A DNA stretch of 64,000 nucleotides from Acidimicrobiaceae bacterium (GTDB taxonomy: Bacteria; Actinomycetota; Acidimicrobiia; Acidimicrobiales; RAAP-2): positions 27,835 through 91,834 of the forward strand of contig CANGMP010000001.1 of NCBI GenBank assembly GCA_947455165.1, written 5' to 3'. Shown piece after piece: positions 33,795-42,401 of the stretch. A program made the position numbers and the translations under genes. Below the pieces are notes generated by a model that had not been told where the DNA came from, did no database searches, and worked only from the letters and a program-made list of their open reading frames with translations. Each line of letters opens with the position of its first letter. Position 1 is the first letter of the stretch.

Positions 33795-35083
33795 GAGGGG
33801 TCTGCGGTCAGCAGAATAGAAACTTGCTCAATGCGGTGGCGATCCATCTTGTCCACCGTAATTGAGTAGTGGTCCGCTTCGAAAACGTCGCCCACTTCTG
33901 GTACCCCGCCCGAGAGATCGAGCACGAGGCCAGCCACGGTGTCGTAGTTGCCCGTTGGTAGGTCGAGTTGGAACTTGGTATTGACGTCGTCAATATTCAG
34001 GCGAGCATTCACGATGCGAGGCCACGTCAGCTCGACGTTCTCATCCACATCGACTTCGGGTGACTCGTCGTCGTGTTCATCGATAATCTGTCCGACGACT
34101 TCTTCCAGGACGTCCTCGAGTGTGACGATGCCCGCAGTCGACCCGTATTCATCAACGACAATAAAGAGGTGCTTCTTGGCCTTACGGAAGTTTTGGAGAA
34201 GGGAGTCGACTTTGCGGGTTTCCGGGATGAAGTTGGGTTCGTCCAGCGTGACTTCGGCGAGCTTCTTGTCGGCGTTGCCTCTCTTTATTTCCTTTAAGAG
34301 GCCACGCAAGTTGACGACTCCGACGATGTCGTCAATGTCTTCGCCCAGTACCGGAAAGCGGCTTCGGCCTTCGGCTACGGCGCAGTCCAGAGCTTCTTGT
34401 ACCGTCTGATCCGACCGGACCGTCAGCATGTCGATACGGGGCATCATGATTTCACGCACAATCGTGTCGCCCATGAGCAGCATCGAACGAATGAAGTCAC
34501 GCTCACGAATATCAATTGAGTCATCCGAGTGGGCCACGGTCGCCATGGCGATAATTTCCGATTCAGTTACCTTGTGACTGTCGTCGGGGTTACCAAAGGG
34601 CTTCAGGACAAGGTGGGCCAAGCTGAGCAAGACCATTGAGATCCACTTGATGGGCCAAAAGCGCAGGATGACTTCAATAATCGGAGCTGCCAGTAGTGCG
34701 GAACTGTCGCCGTGCATAACGGCAAAATTCTTAGGAATCGCTTCGAAGATGACGAAGATGACAATGACTTCCAGCGCCGTGGCTACAGCCAAACCAGCGG
34801 CGCCGAACTGGTGCTCGGCCAACACACCGACCAGGGTCGCCGAGACCAGCTGGCAGACCAAGATCAAGAGCAGCAGTGGATTGAGGAACTTGTCTGGTGA
34901 CACTGCCAAGCGCTCCAGCGCGGCCGCGCCTCGACGCTTTTCGTCGTGCAGGGCCGCAGCCTTGCTGCGCGACATGCGAACGAGTGCTGTTTCGGCCAGG
35001 GCAAAAAACCCGGACAGGGTGAGAAGAATCATGACCGTCAACAACAACGTGGTGTCGACCGTCCTCCAGGCAGCAGCAATCAC
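33791..35083 (-). CDS. CNNM/CorC-family membrane protein with CBS domains
   Basis: A 430-residue protein with an N-terminal DUF21 membrane domain (four segments to about residue 190), two CBS domains (near 205-330, including GRSRFPVLGEDIDDIVGVV and LFIVVDEYGSTAGIVTLEDVLEE) and a C-terminal CorC_HlyC domain. The family is linked to magnesium or cobalt efflux; the older label hemolysin is misleading. It sits between ybeY and era with four-base overlaps on both sides. Confidence 0.92.
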   Translation of the reverse strand: MIAAAWRTVDTTLLLTVMILLTLSGFFALAETALVRMSRSKAAALHDEKRRGAAALERLAVSPDKFLNPLLLLILVCQLVSATLVGVLAEHQFGAAGLAVATALEVIVIFVIFEAIPKNFAVMHGDSSALLAAPIIEVILRFWPIKWISMVLLSLAHLVLKPFGNPDDSHKVTESEIIAMATVAHSDDSIDIRERDFIRSMLLMGDTIVREIMMPRIDMLTVRSDQTVQEALDCAVAEGRSRFPVLGEDIDDIVGVVNLRGLLKEIKRGNADKKLAEVTLDEPNFIPETRKVDSLLQNFRKAKKHLFIVVDEYGSTAGIVTLEDVLEEVVGQIIDEHDDESPEVDVDENVELTWPRIVNARLNIDDVNTKFQLDLPTGNYDTVAGLVLDLSGGVPEVGDVFEADHYSITVDKMDRHRIEQVSILLTADPS

Positions 35084-35589
35084 TTAACAATCCTTAGTCG
35101 GTAGTAGCGATTCAAAATCTCTTGTTCGCGCGCTTCCATGCGCTCAGCTTCTTCATCGATCATGTGATCCCACCCCAAGAGGTGGAGAACGCCGTGCACG
35201 ACGAGGAGGGCGATTTCATCTTCGAAGGTCACTTCGTGGTCAACGGCATTTCGTTCCGCTACCGATGGGCAGATAACGATGTCGCCAACGAGTTGCGGGA
35301 TCTCGGGGACGAGTTGCTCCCCCGGTCCCGTGCCGCCCGCGTCAGGGAAGCGTCCAGCGAAGAGGGGTTCGTCGTCGATTGGGAAACTGAGTACGTCGGT
35401 TGGTCCTGACTTACCCATGAACCGCTCGTTGAGATCGGCGATTGTGGCTTCGTCAGCAAAGATCAGAGATACTTCGGCGGCTCCGCGAACTCCTTCTTCA
35501 CGAAGAGCGGCTTCGGCCAATGTCGACCACTTGGCAATATCCATGACGACGTAGTCCTGCTCGTCAGTTACGAAGAGATCAATGCTCAT
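35080..35589 (-). CDS. ybeY: Endoribonuclease YbeY
   Basis: A 169-residue zinc-dependent RNase needed for 16S rRNA 3' maturation and ribosome quality control. The zinc motif HGVLHLLGWDH is near residues 131-141, and GPTDVLSFPID near 62-72 is the other conserved block. The gene overlaps phoH upstream and corC downstream by four bases each. Confidence 0.95.
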   Translation of the reverse strand: MSIDLFVTDEQDYVVMDIAKWSTLAEAALREEGVRGAAEVSLIFADEATIADLNERFMGKSGPTDVLSFPIDDEPLFAGRFPDAGGTGPGEQLVPEIPQLVGDIVICPSVAERNAVDHEVTFEDEIALLVVHGVLHLLGWDHMIDEEAERMEAREQEILNRYYRLRIVK

Positions 35590-36551
35590 GAGGAGTGTCG
35601 GTCGTAGGCAGCCACAATGTCGGCCACAATCTTGGCACGAACGACGTCCCGAGCAGTGAGATGGATGAAACTGACACTCTCAACGCCTTCGAGAATCTTT
35701 TCGACTTGACTCAGGCCACTTCGACCGCCGCCGAGGTCGACCTGGGTGAGGTCGCCCGTAACAACGGCCTTGGAGCCGTAGCCAATGCGCGTTAGGAACA
35801 TTTTCATCTGTTCGGGAGTGGTGTTCTGGGCTTCATCAAGGATGATGAACGAGTCGTTCAAGGTGCGCCCACGCATAAAGGCGAGTGGCGCCACTTCGAT
35901 GGTCCCCTTCTCCAAGAGTCGCATCGTGCCTTCCGGCCCAAGCATTTCGTAGAGAGCGTCATAGAGGGGGCGTAAATATGGATCGACCTTGGCCATGAGG
36001 TCACCGGGTAAGAAGCCGAGACGTTCTCCGGCCTCAACGGCTGGGCGGGTGAGAACGATTCGCTGAACCTGACGGTGCTGGAGCGCCTGTACGGCCGCGG
36101 CTACTGCGAGGTAGCTCTTGCCGGTACCAGCGGGGCCGATTCCGAAGGTGACGGTCGACGTGGCGATGGCGTCGCTGTAACGCTTTTGTCCGGCAGTGCT
36201 CGGACGAATGGCCTTACCCTTGGCGCCACGCATTACCTCGTGCTTCAAGACTTCACTGGGACGCAGGTCGTCGAGCACCATGTCAACCGTTCGACCGATT
36301 TTGGTGGCGTCAAGACTCTGTCCGCTTTCGAGGAGAAGCACCAGTTCATCGAAGAGTCGCAGCACTCGTGTTGCATCGGGACCAGTAACGGCAATCTGAT
36401 TGCCCTGCACCCGAATAGCGACGGCTGGAAAAGCTCGCTCAATCACGCGGAGATACTCGTCACGCGGTCCGAGCAGTCCCGACATCAAGTTGGTGTTGGG
36501 GACGTAGGTCGTTACGGTCGAGAATGAACCGCTCGTGGCGTCGATGCTCAT
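35586..36551 (-). CDS. phoH: PhoH-like ATPase
   Basis: A 321-residue PhoH protein. Walker A is GIGPAGTGKSYLAVAAA near residues 129-145, and Walker B with FIILDEAQNTTPEQM is near 226-240. Members are predicted RNA helicase-like ATPases paired with YbeY. ATG at 36551 forms an ATGA overlap with the HIT gene stop; a GTG at 36563 is possible but further inside the HIT gene. Confidence 0.94.
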   Translation of the reverse strand: MSIDATSGSFSTVTTYVPNTNLMSGLLGPRDEYLRVIERAFPAVAIRVQGNQIAVTGPDATRVLRLFDELVLLLESGQSLDATKIGRTVDMVLDDLRPSEVLKHEVMRGAKGKAIRPSTAGQKRYSDAIATSTVTFGIGPAGTGKSYLAVAAAVQALQHRQVQRIVLTRPAVEAGERLGFLPGDLMAKVDPYLRPLYDALYEMLGPEGTMRLLEKGTIEVAPLAFMRGRTLNDSFIILDEAQNTTPEQMKMFLTRIGYGSKAVVTGDLTQVDLGGGRSGLSQVEKILEGVESVSFIHLTARDVVRAKIVADIVAAYDRHSS

Positions 36552-36892
36552 CCGGGAGGCCACTCCATGAGACGACCGCCAATGACGTGAAGGTGCAGGT
36601 GCGGCACCGTCATCTGTCCATCTCGACCCACGTTCATAACGAGACGGTAACCGCTTTCGCGAATCCCCTTCACGTCAGCCACCCGTTGGGCTAAGAGGAC
36701 CAAATCGTCAACGACGCCTTTGTGATCCTCGGGAACGTGGTCAGCGCTCGTCACGTGAGCCTTGGGAACGACCAAAACGTGCACGGGTGCCGTTGGGGCA
36801 ATGTCGTCAAAGGCGTAGGCCGTGTCACTTTCGGCCACCAACGTCGACGGAATCTCACCGGCGACAATTTTGCAAAAGAGACAGTCACTCAT
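36548..36892 (-). CDS. HIT-family nucleotide hydrolase (HINT type)
   Basis: A 114-residue histidine-triad protein. The triad is PHLHLHVIGGR near residues 97-107, with the family start CLFCKIVAGEIPS near 4-16. HINT proteins cleave nucleoside phosphoramidates. Cys 4 and Cys 7 with later His residues suggest a zinc site. The ATG overlaps the rsmE stop by four bases. Confidence 0.95.
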   Translation of the reverse strand: MSDCLFCKIVAGEIPSTLVAESDTAYAFDDIAPTAPVHVLVVPKAHVTSADHVPEDHKGVVDDLVLLAQRVADVKGIRESGYRLVMNVGRDGQMTVPHLHLHVIGGRLMEWPPG

Positions 36893-37620
36893 TGAATAAA
36901 ACCATTATTACGAACGGCGCCTTCGTATGAAGTGACCGCCCAACCCTCGCCGCGGAGCACGAGAAGGGTCGCGGCGACAATTGCGGCCGTTTCACCGCGA
37001 AGCACCGTGCTGCCGAGGCCGATGCGAAGCTGGTCCTGAGGCCACTCCCCTTCAGCCCAGCCGCCCTCTGGCCCAATGGCAATCGCTCGAACGCCGCGCA
37101 GCGAGCCCGTCGTTCCGGGCTCGGCGACGGCCACGTCGATGTCGACGTCCTTGACGTGCACGGGTTCGTTGATGACGATGTCGTAGGTCCGTCGACACTG
37201 GCCGCTCGACTCCTCGGCGATACGGCGCCAGCGGTCGAGAAGCTTGTCACGGTGTTCACCCTTGAACTTCACGGTCATTTGGGCCGAGATAAGCGGAGTG
37301 ACGGTCGTGACGCCCAGTTCGACCATCTTCGAAACGGCCAACTCCGACTTGTCGCCCTTGAGCGGAACGATGAACAGTTCGGTCGGGGTGGGCTCGGGGT
37401 CGGTAACGACGTCCGAAGTTCGAGTGATGACCTTGTCGCCGACCTTGGCAAATGCCCACTGGCCCTTGCCATTCGTCACGACGATCTCCTCGCCCTCCTC
37501 GGCGCGCAGCACCTTAAAGAGGTGGTGGGCGTCGTCCTTGCTCAAGACGGGGGTCGTCACATCGACGACTCGCATCTGGGTCAGTGCGTCAACTCGTCGC
37601 TGAAAGTCCTGAAGTGTCAT
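36889..37620 (-). CDS. rsmE: 16S rRNA (uracil1498-N3)-methyltransferase
   Basis: A 243-residue SPOUT-class methyltransferase. The N-terminal PUA-like part is followed by GDKSELAVSKMVELGV near residues 93-108, RWRRIAEESSGQCRR, and the SAM-binding knot IAIGPEGGWAEGE near 190-202 with GSTVLRGETAAI. It methylates U1498 in 16S rRNA. It overlaps dnaJ upstream by four bases. Confidence 0.95.
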   Translation of the reverse strand: MTLQDFQRRVDALTQMRVVDVTTPVLSKDDAHHLFKVLRAEEGEEIVVTNGKGQWAFAKVGDKVITRTSDVVTDPEPTPTELFIVPLKGDKSELAVSKMVELGVTTVTPLISAQMTVKFKGEHRDKLLDRWRRIAEESSGQCRRTYDIVINEPVHVKDVDIDVAVAEPGTTGSLRGVRAIAIGPEGGWAEGEWPQDQLRIGLGSTVLRGETAAIVAATLLVLRGEGWAVTSYEGAVRNNGFIQ

Positions 37621-38723
37621 TTCTTGCCCGTCTTTCTCCGGTTAAAAAATCCCTGGGTTGACTCTTGAATCTCGTCGCCTCGAGCCGCGGCGTAGTCACG
37701 CAGCAACTTCTCAGCAGTTTCGTCGAGTTCGGTAGGGACCGCAAGGGCGAGGTGAATGTAGAGATCTCCTCGTCCCCGGCCGCGCATGTGGGGGACGCCC
37801 TTATCGCGGATACGCAAAATCGTGCCGTGCGTGCTGCCGGCCGGCACGCTGAGCGCCTCGTCCTCTTCGAGCGTCGGAACGGGAATGGTGGCCCCGAAGA
37901 CCGCTTGGGGAAACGAGATAGTGGCTTCGTGATGCAGGTCGTCACCGTGTCGCTCGAAGCGCTCGTCCTCTTCAACCAAAATGCGAACATACAGCGTTCC
38001 GTTGGGCGCTCCGCGCATTCCGGCCGGACCGAGGTTCGACATCCGCAAAGCCGAGCCGTGTTCGATACCTGCGGGTACCTTCACCGTGATGGACTTCTGC
38101 TCCGTCTTGCGACCTTCACCGCGACAGTCAGCACAGGGCGACGTGATCTTGGTACCCATGCCTGAACAGTCGTCGCAAGGACCGGTAGTCACCATTTGGC
38201 CGAGCATTGAATTTCGGACTCGACGGACTTGGCCGGCACCACCACACGTGCCACACCGCGTGACGTCGCTACCCGGTGCGGCTCCCCGACCCTCACAGGT
38301 CGCACAGCCCACGGGCAGCGTCAGCGTGATTTCGTGATTGACACCAAAAGCCGCCTCGTGCAGCGTGATTGAGAGATTTACCTCAGCATCCGGTCCAGGC
38401 TGCGGCCCGGCGCGACGGGCACCACCACCGCCGCCCCCAAAACCCTGGAAGAACATGTCAAAGAGGTCTTGCGCCGAACCGGCGTCAAAGCCCTGCTGAC
38501 CGTTCATGTCGGAACCAAATCGGTCGTAGTGACTTCGGCGGTCGGGGTCTGACAGGATCTCGTAGGCCTGCGAGATCTCCTTGAACTTGGCCTCGGCCTC
38601 GGCGTCGCCAGGGTTGGCGTCGGGGTGATATTGACGGGCCAGTCTTCGATAGTTGCGCTTGAGGTCTTCGTTCGAGGCCGAAGCGTCAGTTTCGAGAAGT
38701 GAATAGAGATCGTGATTAGCCAT
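37617..38723 (-). CDS. dnaJ: Chaperone protein DnaJ
   Basis: A 368-residue full-length DnaJ. The J-domain HPD is in ARQYHPDANPG near residues 31-41, a Gly-rich stretch GFGGGGGGARR follows near 90-100, and the zinc domain has four CxxCxGxG-type repeats (CATCEGRG, CGTCGGAG, CDDCSGMG, CADCRGEG). ATG at 38723 starts eight bases inside the hrcA stop region; an upstream start at 38735 is less natural (the family begins with a short MANHDLY-like end). It is under the CIRCE operator with hrcA. No dnaK or grpE gene is in this operon. Confidence 0.95.
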   Translation of the reverse strand: MANHDLYSLLETDASASNEDLKRNYRRLARQYHPDANPGDAEAEAKFKEISQAYEILSDPDRRSHYDRFGSDMNGQQGFDAGSAQDLFDMFFQGFGGGGGGARRAGPQPGPDAEVNLSITLHEAAFGVNHEITLTLPVGCATCEGRGAAPGSDVTRCGTCGGAGQVRRVRNSMLGQMVTTGPCDDCSGMGTKITSPCADCRGEGRKTEQKSITVKVPAGIEHGSALRMSNLGPAGMRGAPNGTLYVRILVEEDERFERHGDDLHHEATISFPQAVFGATIPVPTLEEDEALSVPAGSTHGTILRIRDKGVPHMRGRGRGDLYIHLALAVPTELDETAEKLLRDYAAARGDEIQESTQGFFNRRKTGKK

Positions 38724-39774
38724 GGTGAGTCTCACTACTTAGTCGTTCGGTCAATTGTTCAGAGACCACGTCGGCCGCCGCAATAGCTTCGGCGTACTTC
38801 ATGCGGGTCGGGCCGAGCAGGCCAACGGCACCGGCGTTTTGGCCGTCAATGGTCAGCGGGGCCACCACCACGGCGCACTCGGCCAACGGGGCGTATCCGT
38901 GTTCGGAGCCAATAGCCACCGAGGCGCCTTTTTGCAGCAGATCCTTAAAGAGCGAGACGATGACGAGTTGCTTTTCGAGCACGTCGAGCACTTGACGAGC
39001 TGACTCCATCGTGTCAAAGGAGTCGGCAACTTTCGATGCGCCACCCACAAAGACTTGCTCGCCGTCGAGTTGGGCCGTGTCGTCAAAAAGCGACTCGGCC
39101 GCCCGGCGTACCAACTTGGCCACTGGAGTATTGAGGGCCGGAACTTCAATACGGTCGCCGAGGGTCGTGCCCAGGACCAGTGCTCGCAGCTGGGCCGAGG
39201 CAATGACCACGTCGTCCGTGGTGACATCAAAGTCCAGGTTGACGACCTTCTTCTGGACGTCCATATCCGAGAGTGTCACGACAACGAGGATTCGACGACT
39301 GTCAAAGTCCACGAGGTGGGCATCACGAACGGTGGCGTTGCCGTGTCCGGGTCCGGGTCCGACGATAACGGCCGGATACCGAGTGACGTCAGCCAGTTTG
39401 GCCGTGATCTGCTCGTACATGGCCTTCATCTCGCCTTGGAAGGTGCCGATAAAGGAGTGGAGTTGCTGAACCTTAGGCGTCGAGAGCTTGCCCCGCTCGA
39501 GGCTGTCGACGAAGTGCCGATAACCCTTTTCGGTCGGCACGCGTCCAGCGGACGTGTGGGGCTGTTGGAGGTACCCGGAGCGCTCGAGGGCGACGAGCTC
39601 ACTGCGAATCGTGGCCGGAGACACGTTGATGCCGGCCGTGTCTCGCACCGTCTGCGAACCCACGGGGTGGGCGGTGTCGATGTGCTCCTTGACCACGGCG
39701 GCGAGGACGGCAGCCTTTCGGGCATCCATGTCTTCGGCGCGGTCACTTTCTGATGCTGGCGAACGGCGAGCCAT
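38716..39774 (-). CDS. hrcA: Heat-inducible transcription repressor HrcA
   Basis: A 352-residue repressor of class I heat-shock genes. The N-terminal winged helix includes VGSQTVRDTAGINVSPATIRSELVALE (residues 38-64), and the later IIVGPGPGHGNA-like and IGSEHGYAPLAECAVV blocks belong to the GAF-like domain. ATG at 39774 is preceded by GAAGGAG; a start at 39795 is rejected because it would overlap that site. The CIRCE operator lies just upstream, so the gene represses itself and the operon behind it. Confidence 0.95.
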   Translation of the reverse strand: MARRSPASESDRAEDMDARKAAVLAAVVKEHIDTAHPVGSQTVRDTAGINVSPATIRSELVALERSGYLQQPHTSAGRVPTEKGYRHFVDSLERGKLSTPKVQQLHSFIGTFQGEMKAMYEQITAKLADVTRYPAVIVGPGPGHGNATVRDAHLVDFDSRRILVVVTLSDMDVQKKVVNLDFDVTTDDVVIASAQLRALVLGTTLGDRIEVPALNTPVAKLVRRAAESLFDDTAQLDGEQVFVGGASKVADSFDTMESARQVLDVLEKQLVIVSLFKDLLQKGASVAIGSEHGYAPLAECAVVVAPLTIDGQNAGAVGLLGPTRMKYAEAIAAADVVSEQLTERLSSETHHG

Positions 39775-39784
39775 AGTTCTCCTT

Positions 39785-39811
39785 CTGGCACTCAATCCTA
39801 CCGAGTGCCAG
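39785..39811. promoter_or_regulatory. CIRCE operator (HrcA binding site)
   Basis: CTGGCACTC, nine bases, GAGTGCCAG: a perfect inverted repeat with the CIRCE core GCACTC-N9-GAGTGC. It starts 10 bases before the hrcA ATG and should control hrcA-dnaJ and possibly the seven housekeeping genes behind them. Confidence 0.93.
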
Positions 39812-39847
39812 TTCGCGACGTCCCCACCTCAGCCGACCGAATCTCCA

Positions 39848-41104
39848 CTAATGAGGGATAAACGTGGCGAAGAGGGCGAGGGCGCAAAGCGCCATAACCA
39901 CGAAGGTCACGGCTAGCATTCGGCGCGAGAGCGGACTGGCCACCGCGTCACCCATGACCTCGTCGTTGGTAACAATTCGACGCAGCAAGAAGATCAGCGG
40001 AACGGCCACCACGCCGTTGACGACCGCGGCAAAGACGAGCGCCTTGATGGGATCAACGCCGATCAACGTCAGAGCGAGCCCCACCAAGGTGGACAGCGCA
40101 ATCGTGCCGTAAAAGCCCCGCGCGTCCCGGGCGCGCTGTTCGAGCCCTTCATTCCATTCCATGACCTCACTCACGGCGTACGAGGCGGAGCCGGCCAACA
40201 CGGGAATTCCCAGTAGCCCCATCCCCACGACGCCTACGGCAAAGAGAGCCTTAGCAATCGTGCCGGCGTGCGGAAATGACGTAACCAGAGGTTCCAGAGC
40301 CTTGGCGGCATCCGCGGCCGTTCCGATCTGCAAAATGCCGTTGGCGTGGAGCACGGTGGCCGTTGTAACCATCATGAACCAGCTGCCGATCTGTGAGACA
40401 CCCATGCCGATGGCGTTATCGATTCGTACATCGCGCATATCACGGGTCAACGCTCGATTGGCCCGCTTCTCTTCGACCTCTTCGGAGGCCTGCCAGAAGA
40501 ACATGTAGGGACTGATGGTCGTTCCGAGAATTCCGACAATCATGTACCAGTAGTTGGAGCTCCACTGCAGGTGGGGCACGATGGTGGCCCGGAAGATCTG
40601 CCCCCACGGTTCGGCCACGATGAGCGCCGTAGCGACGTAGGCCAACAGGGCGAGGGCGAGAAACTTCAAGATCCGCACGTACACGTGGTACTGAATGAAG
40701 ACTTCGAGACTCAGCACAATCACCGTAAAGAGTGTGCTGAGCAAGGCCACGGGAGCCGGGATGAGCAGCTGGAGCGCCGCTCCAACGGCCGCGATGTCGG
40801 CCCCAATGTTGATGATATTGGCAACGAGCACCAGGCCGACAACGCCATAGAGCACCCGACGGGAGTAGAAATCGCGGGTGACTTGGGCCAATCCCTTGCC
40901 GGTGACAAAACCAATGCGCGCGGTGGCCTCTTGCACCGAAATCATGAGCGGGAGACAGAGCGTCAATGTCCAGAGTTGGCTATAGCCAAAGGCCGCTCCG
41001 GCGTTGGAGTAGGTAACGATGCCCGAAGGATCATCGTCGGCCGCTCCCGTCACGAGACCGGGACCCAAAATGCGCAACCAGCGTGGGTAGCGCAAACGTT
41101 TCAT
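39848..41104 (-). CDS. Nramp-family divalent metal transporter, atypical metal-site motifs
   Basis: A 418-residue membrane protein with about 11 segments. It belongs to the Nramp/SLC11 superfamily, but the first-helix motif DPGN is replaced by DDDPSG (residues 23-28), and the sixth-helix MPH is replaced by SPY (residues 198-200), with no Met. The canonical manganese/iron site uses that Asp, Asn and Met. A branch of the family reported to move magnesium also lacks the Met, so the substrate may not be manganese. The ATG has TAAGTT six bases upstream. It is divergent from panD. Confidence 0.88.
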   Translation of the reverse strand: MKRLRYPRWLRILGPGLVTGAADDDPSGIVTYSNAGAAFGYSQLWTLTLCLPLMISVQEATARIGFVTGKGLAQVTRDFYSRRVLYGVVGLVLVANIINIGADIAAVGAALQLLIPAPVALLSTLFTVIVLSLEVFIQYHVYVRILKFLALALLAYVATALIVAEPWGQIFRATIVPHLQWSSNYWYMIVGILGTTISPYMFFWQASEEVEEKRANRALTRDMRDVRIDNAIGMGVSQIGSWFMMVTTATVLHANGILQIGTAADAAKALEPLVTSFPHAGTIAKALFAVGVVGMGLLGIPVLAGSASYAVSEVMEWNEGLEQRARDARGFYGTIALSTLVGLALTLIGVDPIKALVFAAVVNGVVAVPLIFLLRRIVTNDEVMGDAVASPLSRRMLAVTFVVMALCALALFATFIPH

Positions 41105-41110
41105 GGAGAG

Positions 41111-41116
41111 AACTTA
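41111..41116 (-). promoter_or_regulatory. -10 hexamer of a probable leaderless promoter, Nramp gene
   Basis: TAAGTT on the minus strand, six bases (CTCTCC) before the ATG at 41104. Confidence 0.5.
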
Positions 41117-41190
41117 CGCCGGACCTGAGATAAATGCGGGCCGGCACCTTGCTAGCCTCACCGTGCTCGAAATTGTTAGAAGGAGGAACC

Positions 41191-41532
41191 GTGCGCCGAC
41201 GCATGCTGAAGTCGAAAATTCATCGCGCCACCGTCACGGGTGCCGACCTTCACTACGAGGGCTCGATCAGCATTGGACCCGACCTGCTGGCCGCGGCCGA
41301 CATTGCCGAGTTCGAGCAGGTCGCCGTGGTTGACGTCAACAACGGCAATCGTTTCGAGACCTACGCCATCGTCGGCGAACCCGGCGAAATCTGCCTCAAC
41401 GGTGCCGCGGCCCGACTCGTGCACCTCGGTGACATTGTCATCATTTTCACGTACGCCGACTTTGAAGCCTCCGAGCTCGAAGGCTTTGCCCCGACCGTGG
41501 TGCACGTCGACGCCCACAATCGCCAGGTGTAA
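41191..41532 (+). CDS. panD: Aspartate 1-decarboxylase proenzyme
   Basis: A 113-residue pyruvoyl enzyme that makes beta-alanine for pantothenate and coenzyme A. The self-cleavage site is YEGSISI, with Ser near residue 29 becoming the pyruvoyl group. [10 protein letters not shown] at the start and [14 protein letters not shown] later are family blocks. GTG at 41191 is chosen because GAAGGAGG lies five bases upstream; this adds MRRR before the MLKSK that is the common start elsewhere. An APH-like kinase gene follows after two bases. Confidence 0.95.
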   Translation: MRRRMLKSKIHRATVTGADLHYEGSISIGPDLLAAADIAEFEQVAVVDVNNGNRFETYAIVGEPGEICLNGAAARLVHLGDIVIIFTYADFEASELEGFAPTVVHVDAHNRQV

Positions 41533-41534
41533 TC

Positions 41535-42401
41535 GTGTCCGGCCTGCCGGATAGCGACGTTGTTATCACCGAGCAGGTTGTTCGCTCACTGCTTGCTACG
41601 AGCCCGTGGCCCACGCCGTTGGTGGTTGAACAAGTGGCCTTTGGCTTTGACTTTGAAACGTGGCGAGCTGACGAGTTGGCCCTGCGACTGCCTCGGCGAA
41701 GCAGTGTGGTTGCGGCGCTTGGCAGTGAGCAGCATTGGCTCGCCAGCGCGACCGCGACCGTGGGGCTCGAAGTTCCGACCGTTCTTTTTGAGGGCTCCCC
41801 AACGGAATCGTTTCCCTACCCCTGGAGTGTCGTTCACTTCATCGAGGGCGAGGTTGGGTACCGCGTCGATCGCCTCGACGTGGCCTCAGCGGCGGCCTCG
41901 CTCGGCACCACGTTGGCCCATCTCCACGCCGTTGCACCCCACGATGCGCCGCGCAATCCCTGGCGTGGTGTGGCGCTGGCGGCACGGGTCGACTCGTTCG
42001 AAGCACACGCGCGCCAGCTGCCGCCCGCACTGCGCGAGACACTGCGCCGCCACTTTGACCGAGGCGTGAGCACAACCCCCTACCAGGGCGAAGACCGATG
42101 GGTTCACGGTGACATTCATCTCGGCAATGTGATCTTTCGCGATCATCGACTCGTTGGGCTCATTGATTTCAGTGATCTCACGGCCGGAGACCCCTCGACC
42201 GATCTCGGCGGGGCGCTCTTCACTCTCCCGGCCTCAAGCCACGAGGAGTTCTGGCGGGCTTATGGAATTGATGAGACAGCCCTGCGGGAACGGGCCATTG
42301 GGTGGGCCTCACTCTTTGTCGCCCTGCACCTCGGAATCGGCGAAGAGCCCTACGTCGCAATGGCCACGCAGGCCGCCACGTGGCTTAGTGAACTCGATTA
42401 G
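41535..42401 (+). CDS. Aminoglycoside phosphotransferase-like kinase (APH fold)
   Basis: A 288-residue APH-family protein. The catalytic loop is [13 protein letters not shown] with the Asp near residue 195, and the metal site is [18 protein letters not shown]. Family members phosphorylate sugars, amino alcohols or antibiotics; genes with this look are widespread in actinobacteria and mostly uncharacterised. It starts two bases after panD, so it is probably co-transcribed. It should not be read as antibiotic resistance without test. Confidence 0.8.
   Translation: MSGLPDSDVVITEQVVRSLLATSPWPTPLVVEQVAFGFDFETWRADELALRLPRRSSVVAALGSEQHWLASATATVGLEVPTVLFEGSPTESFPYPWSVVHFIEGEVGYRVDRLDVASAAASLGTTLAHLHAVAPHDAPRNPWRGVALAARVDSFEAHARQLPPALRETLRRHFDRGVSTTPYQGEDRWVHGDIHLGNVIFRDHRLVGLIDFSDLTAGDPSTDLGGALFTLPASSHEEFWRAYGIDETALRERAIGWASLFVALHLGIGEEPYVAMATQAATWLSELD

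Noticed and set aside
40571..41128. 185-codon open frame on the plus strand opposite the Nramp gene
   Set aside because: Composition of a shadow frame (many Glu, Arg, Gly and His), no start signal and no family resemblance, while the other strand has a clear membrane transporter.
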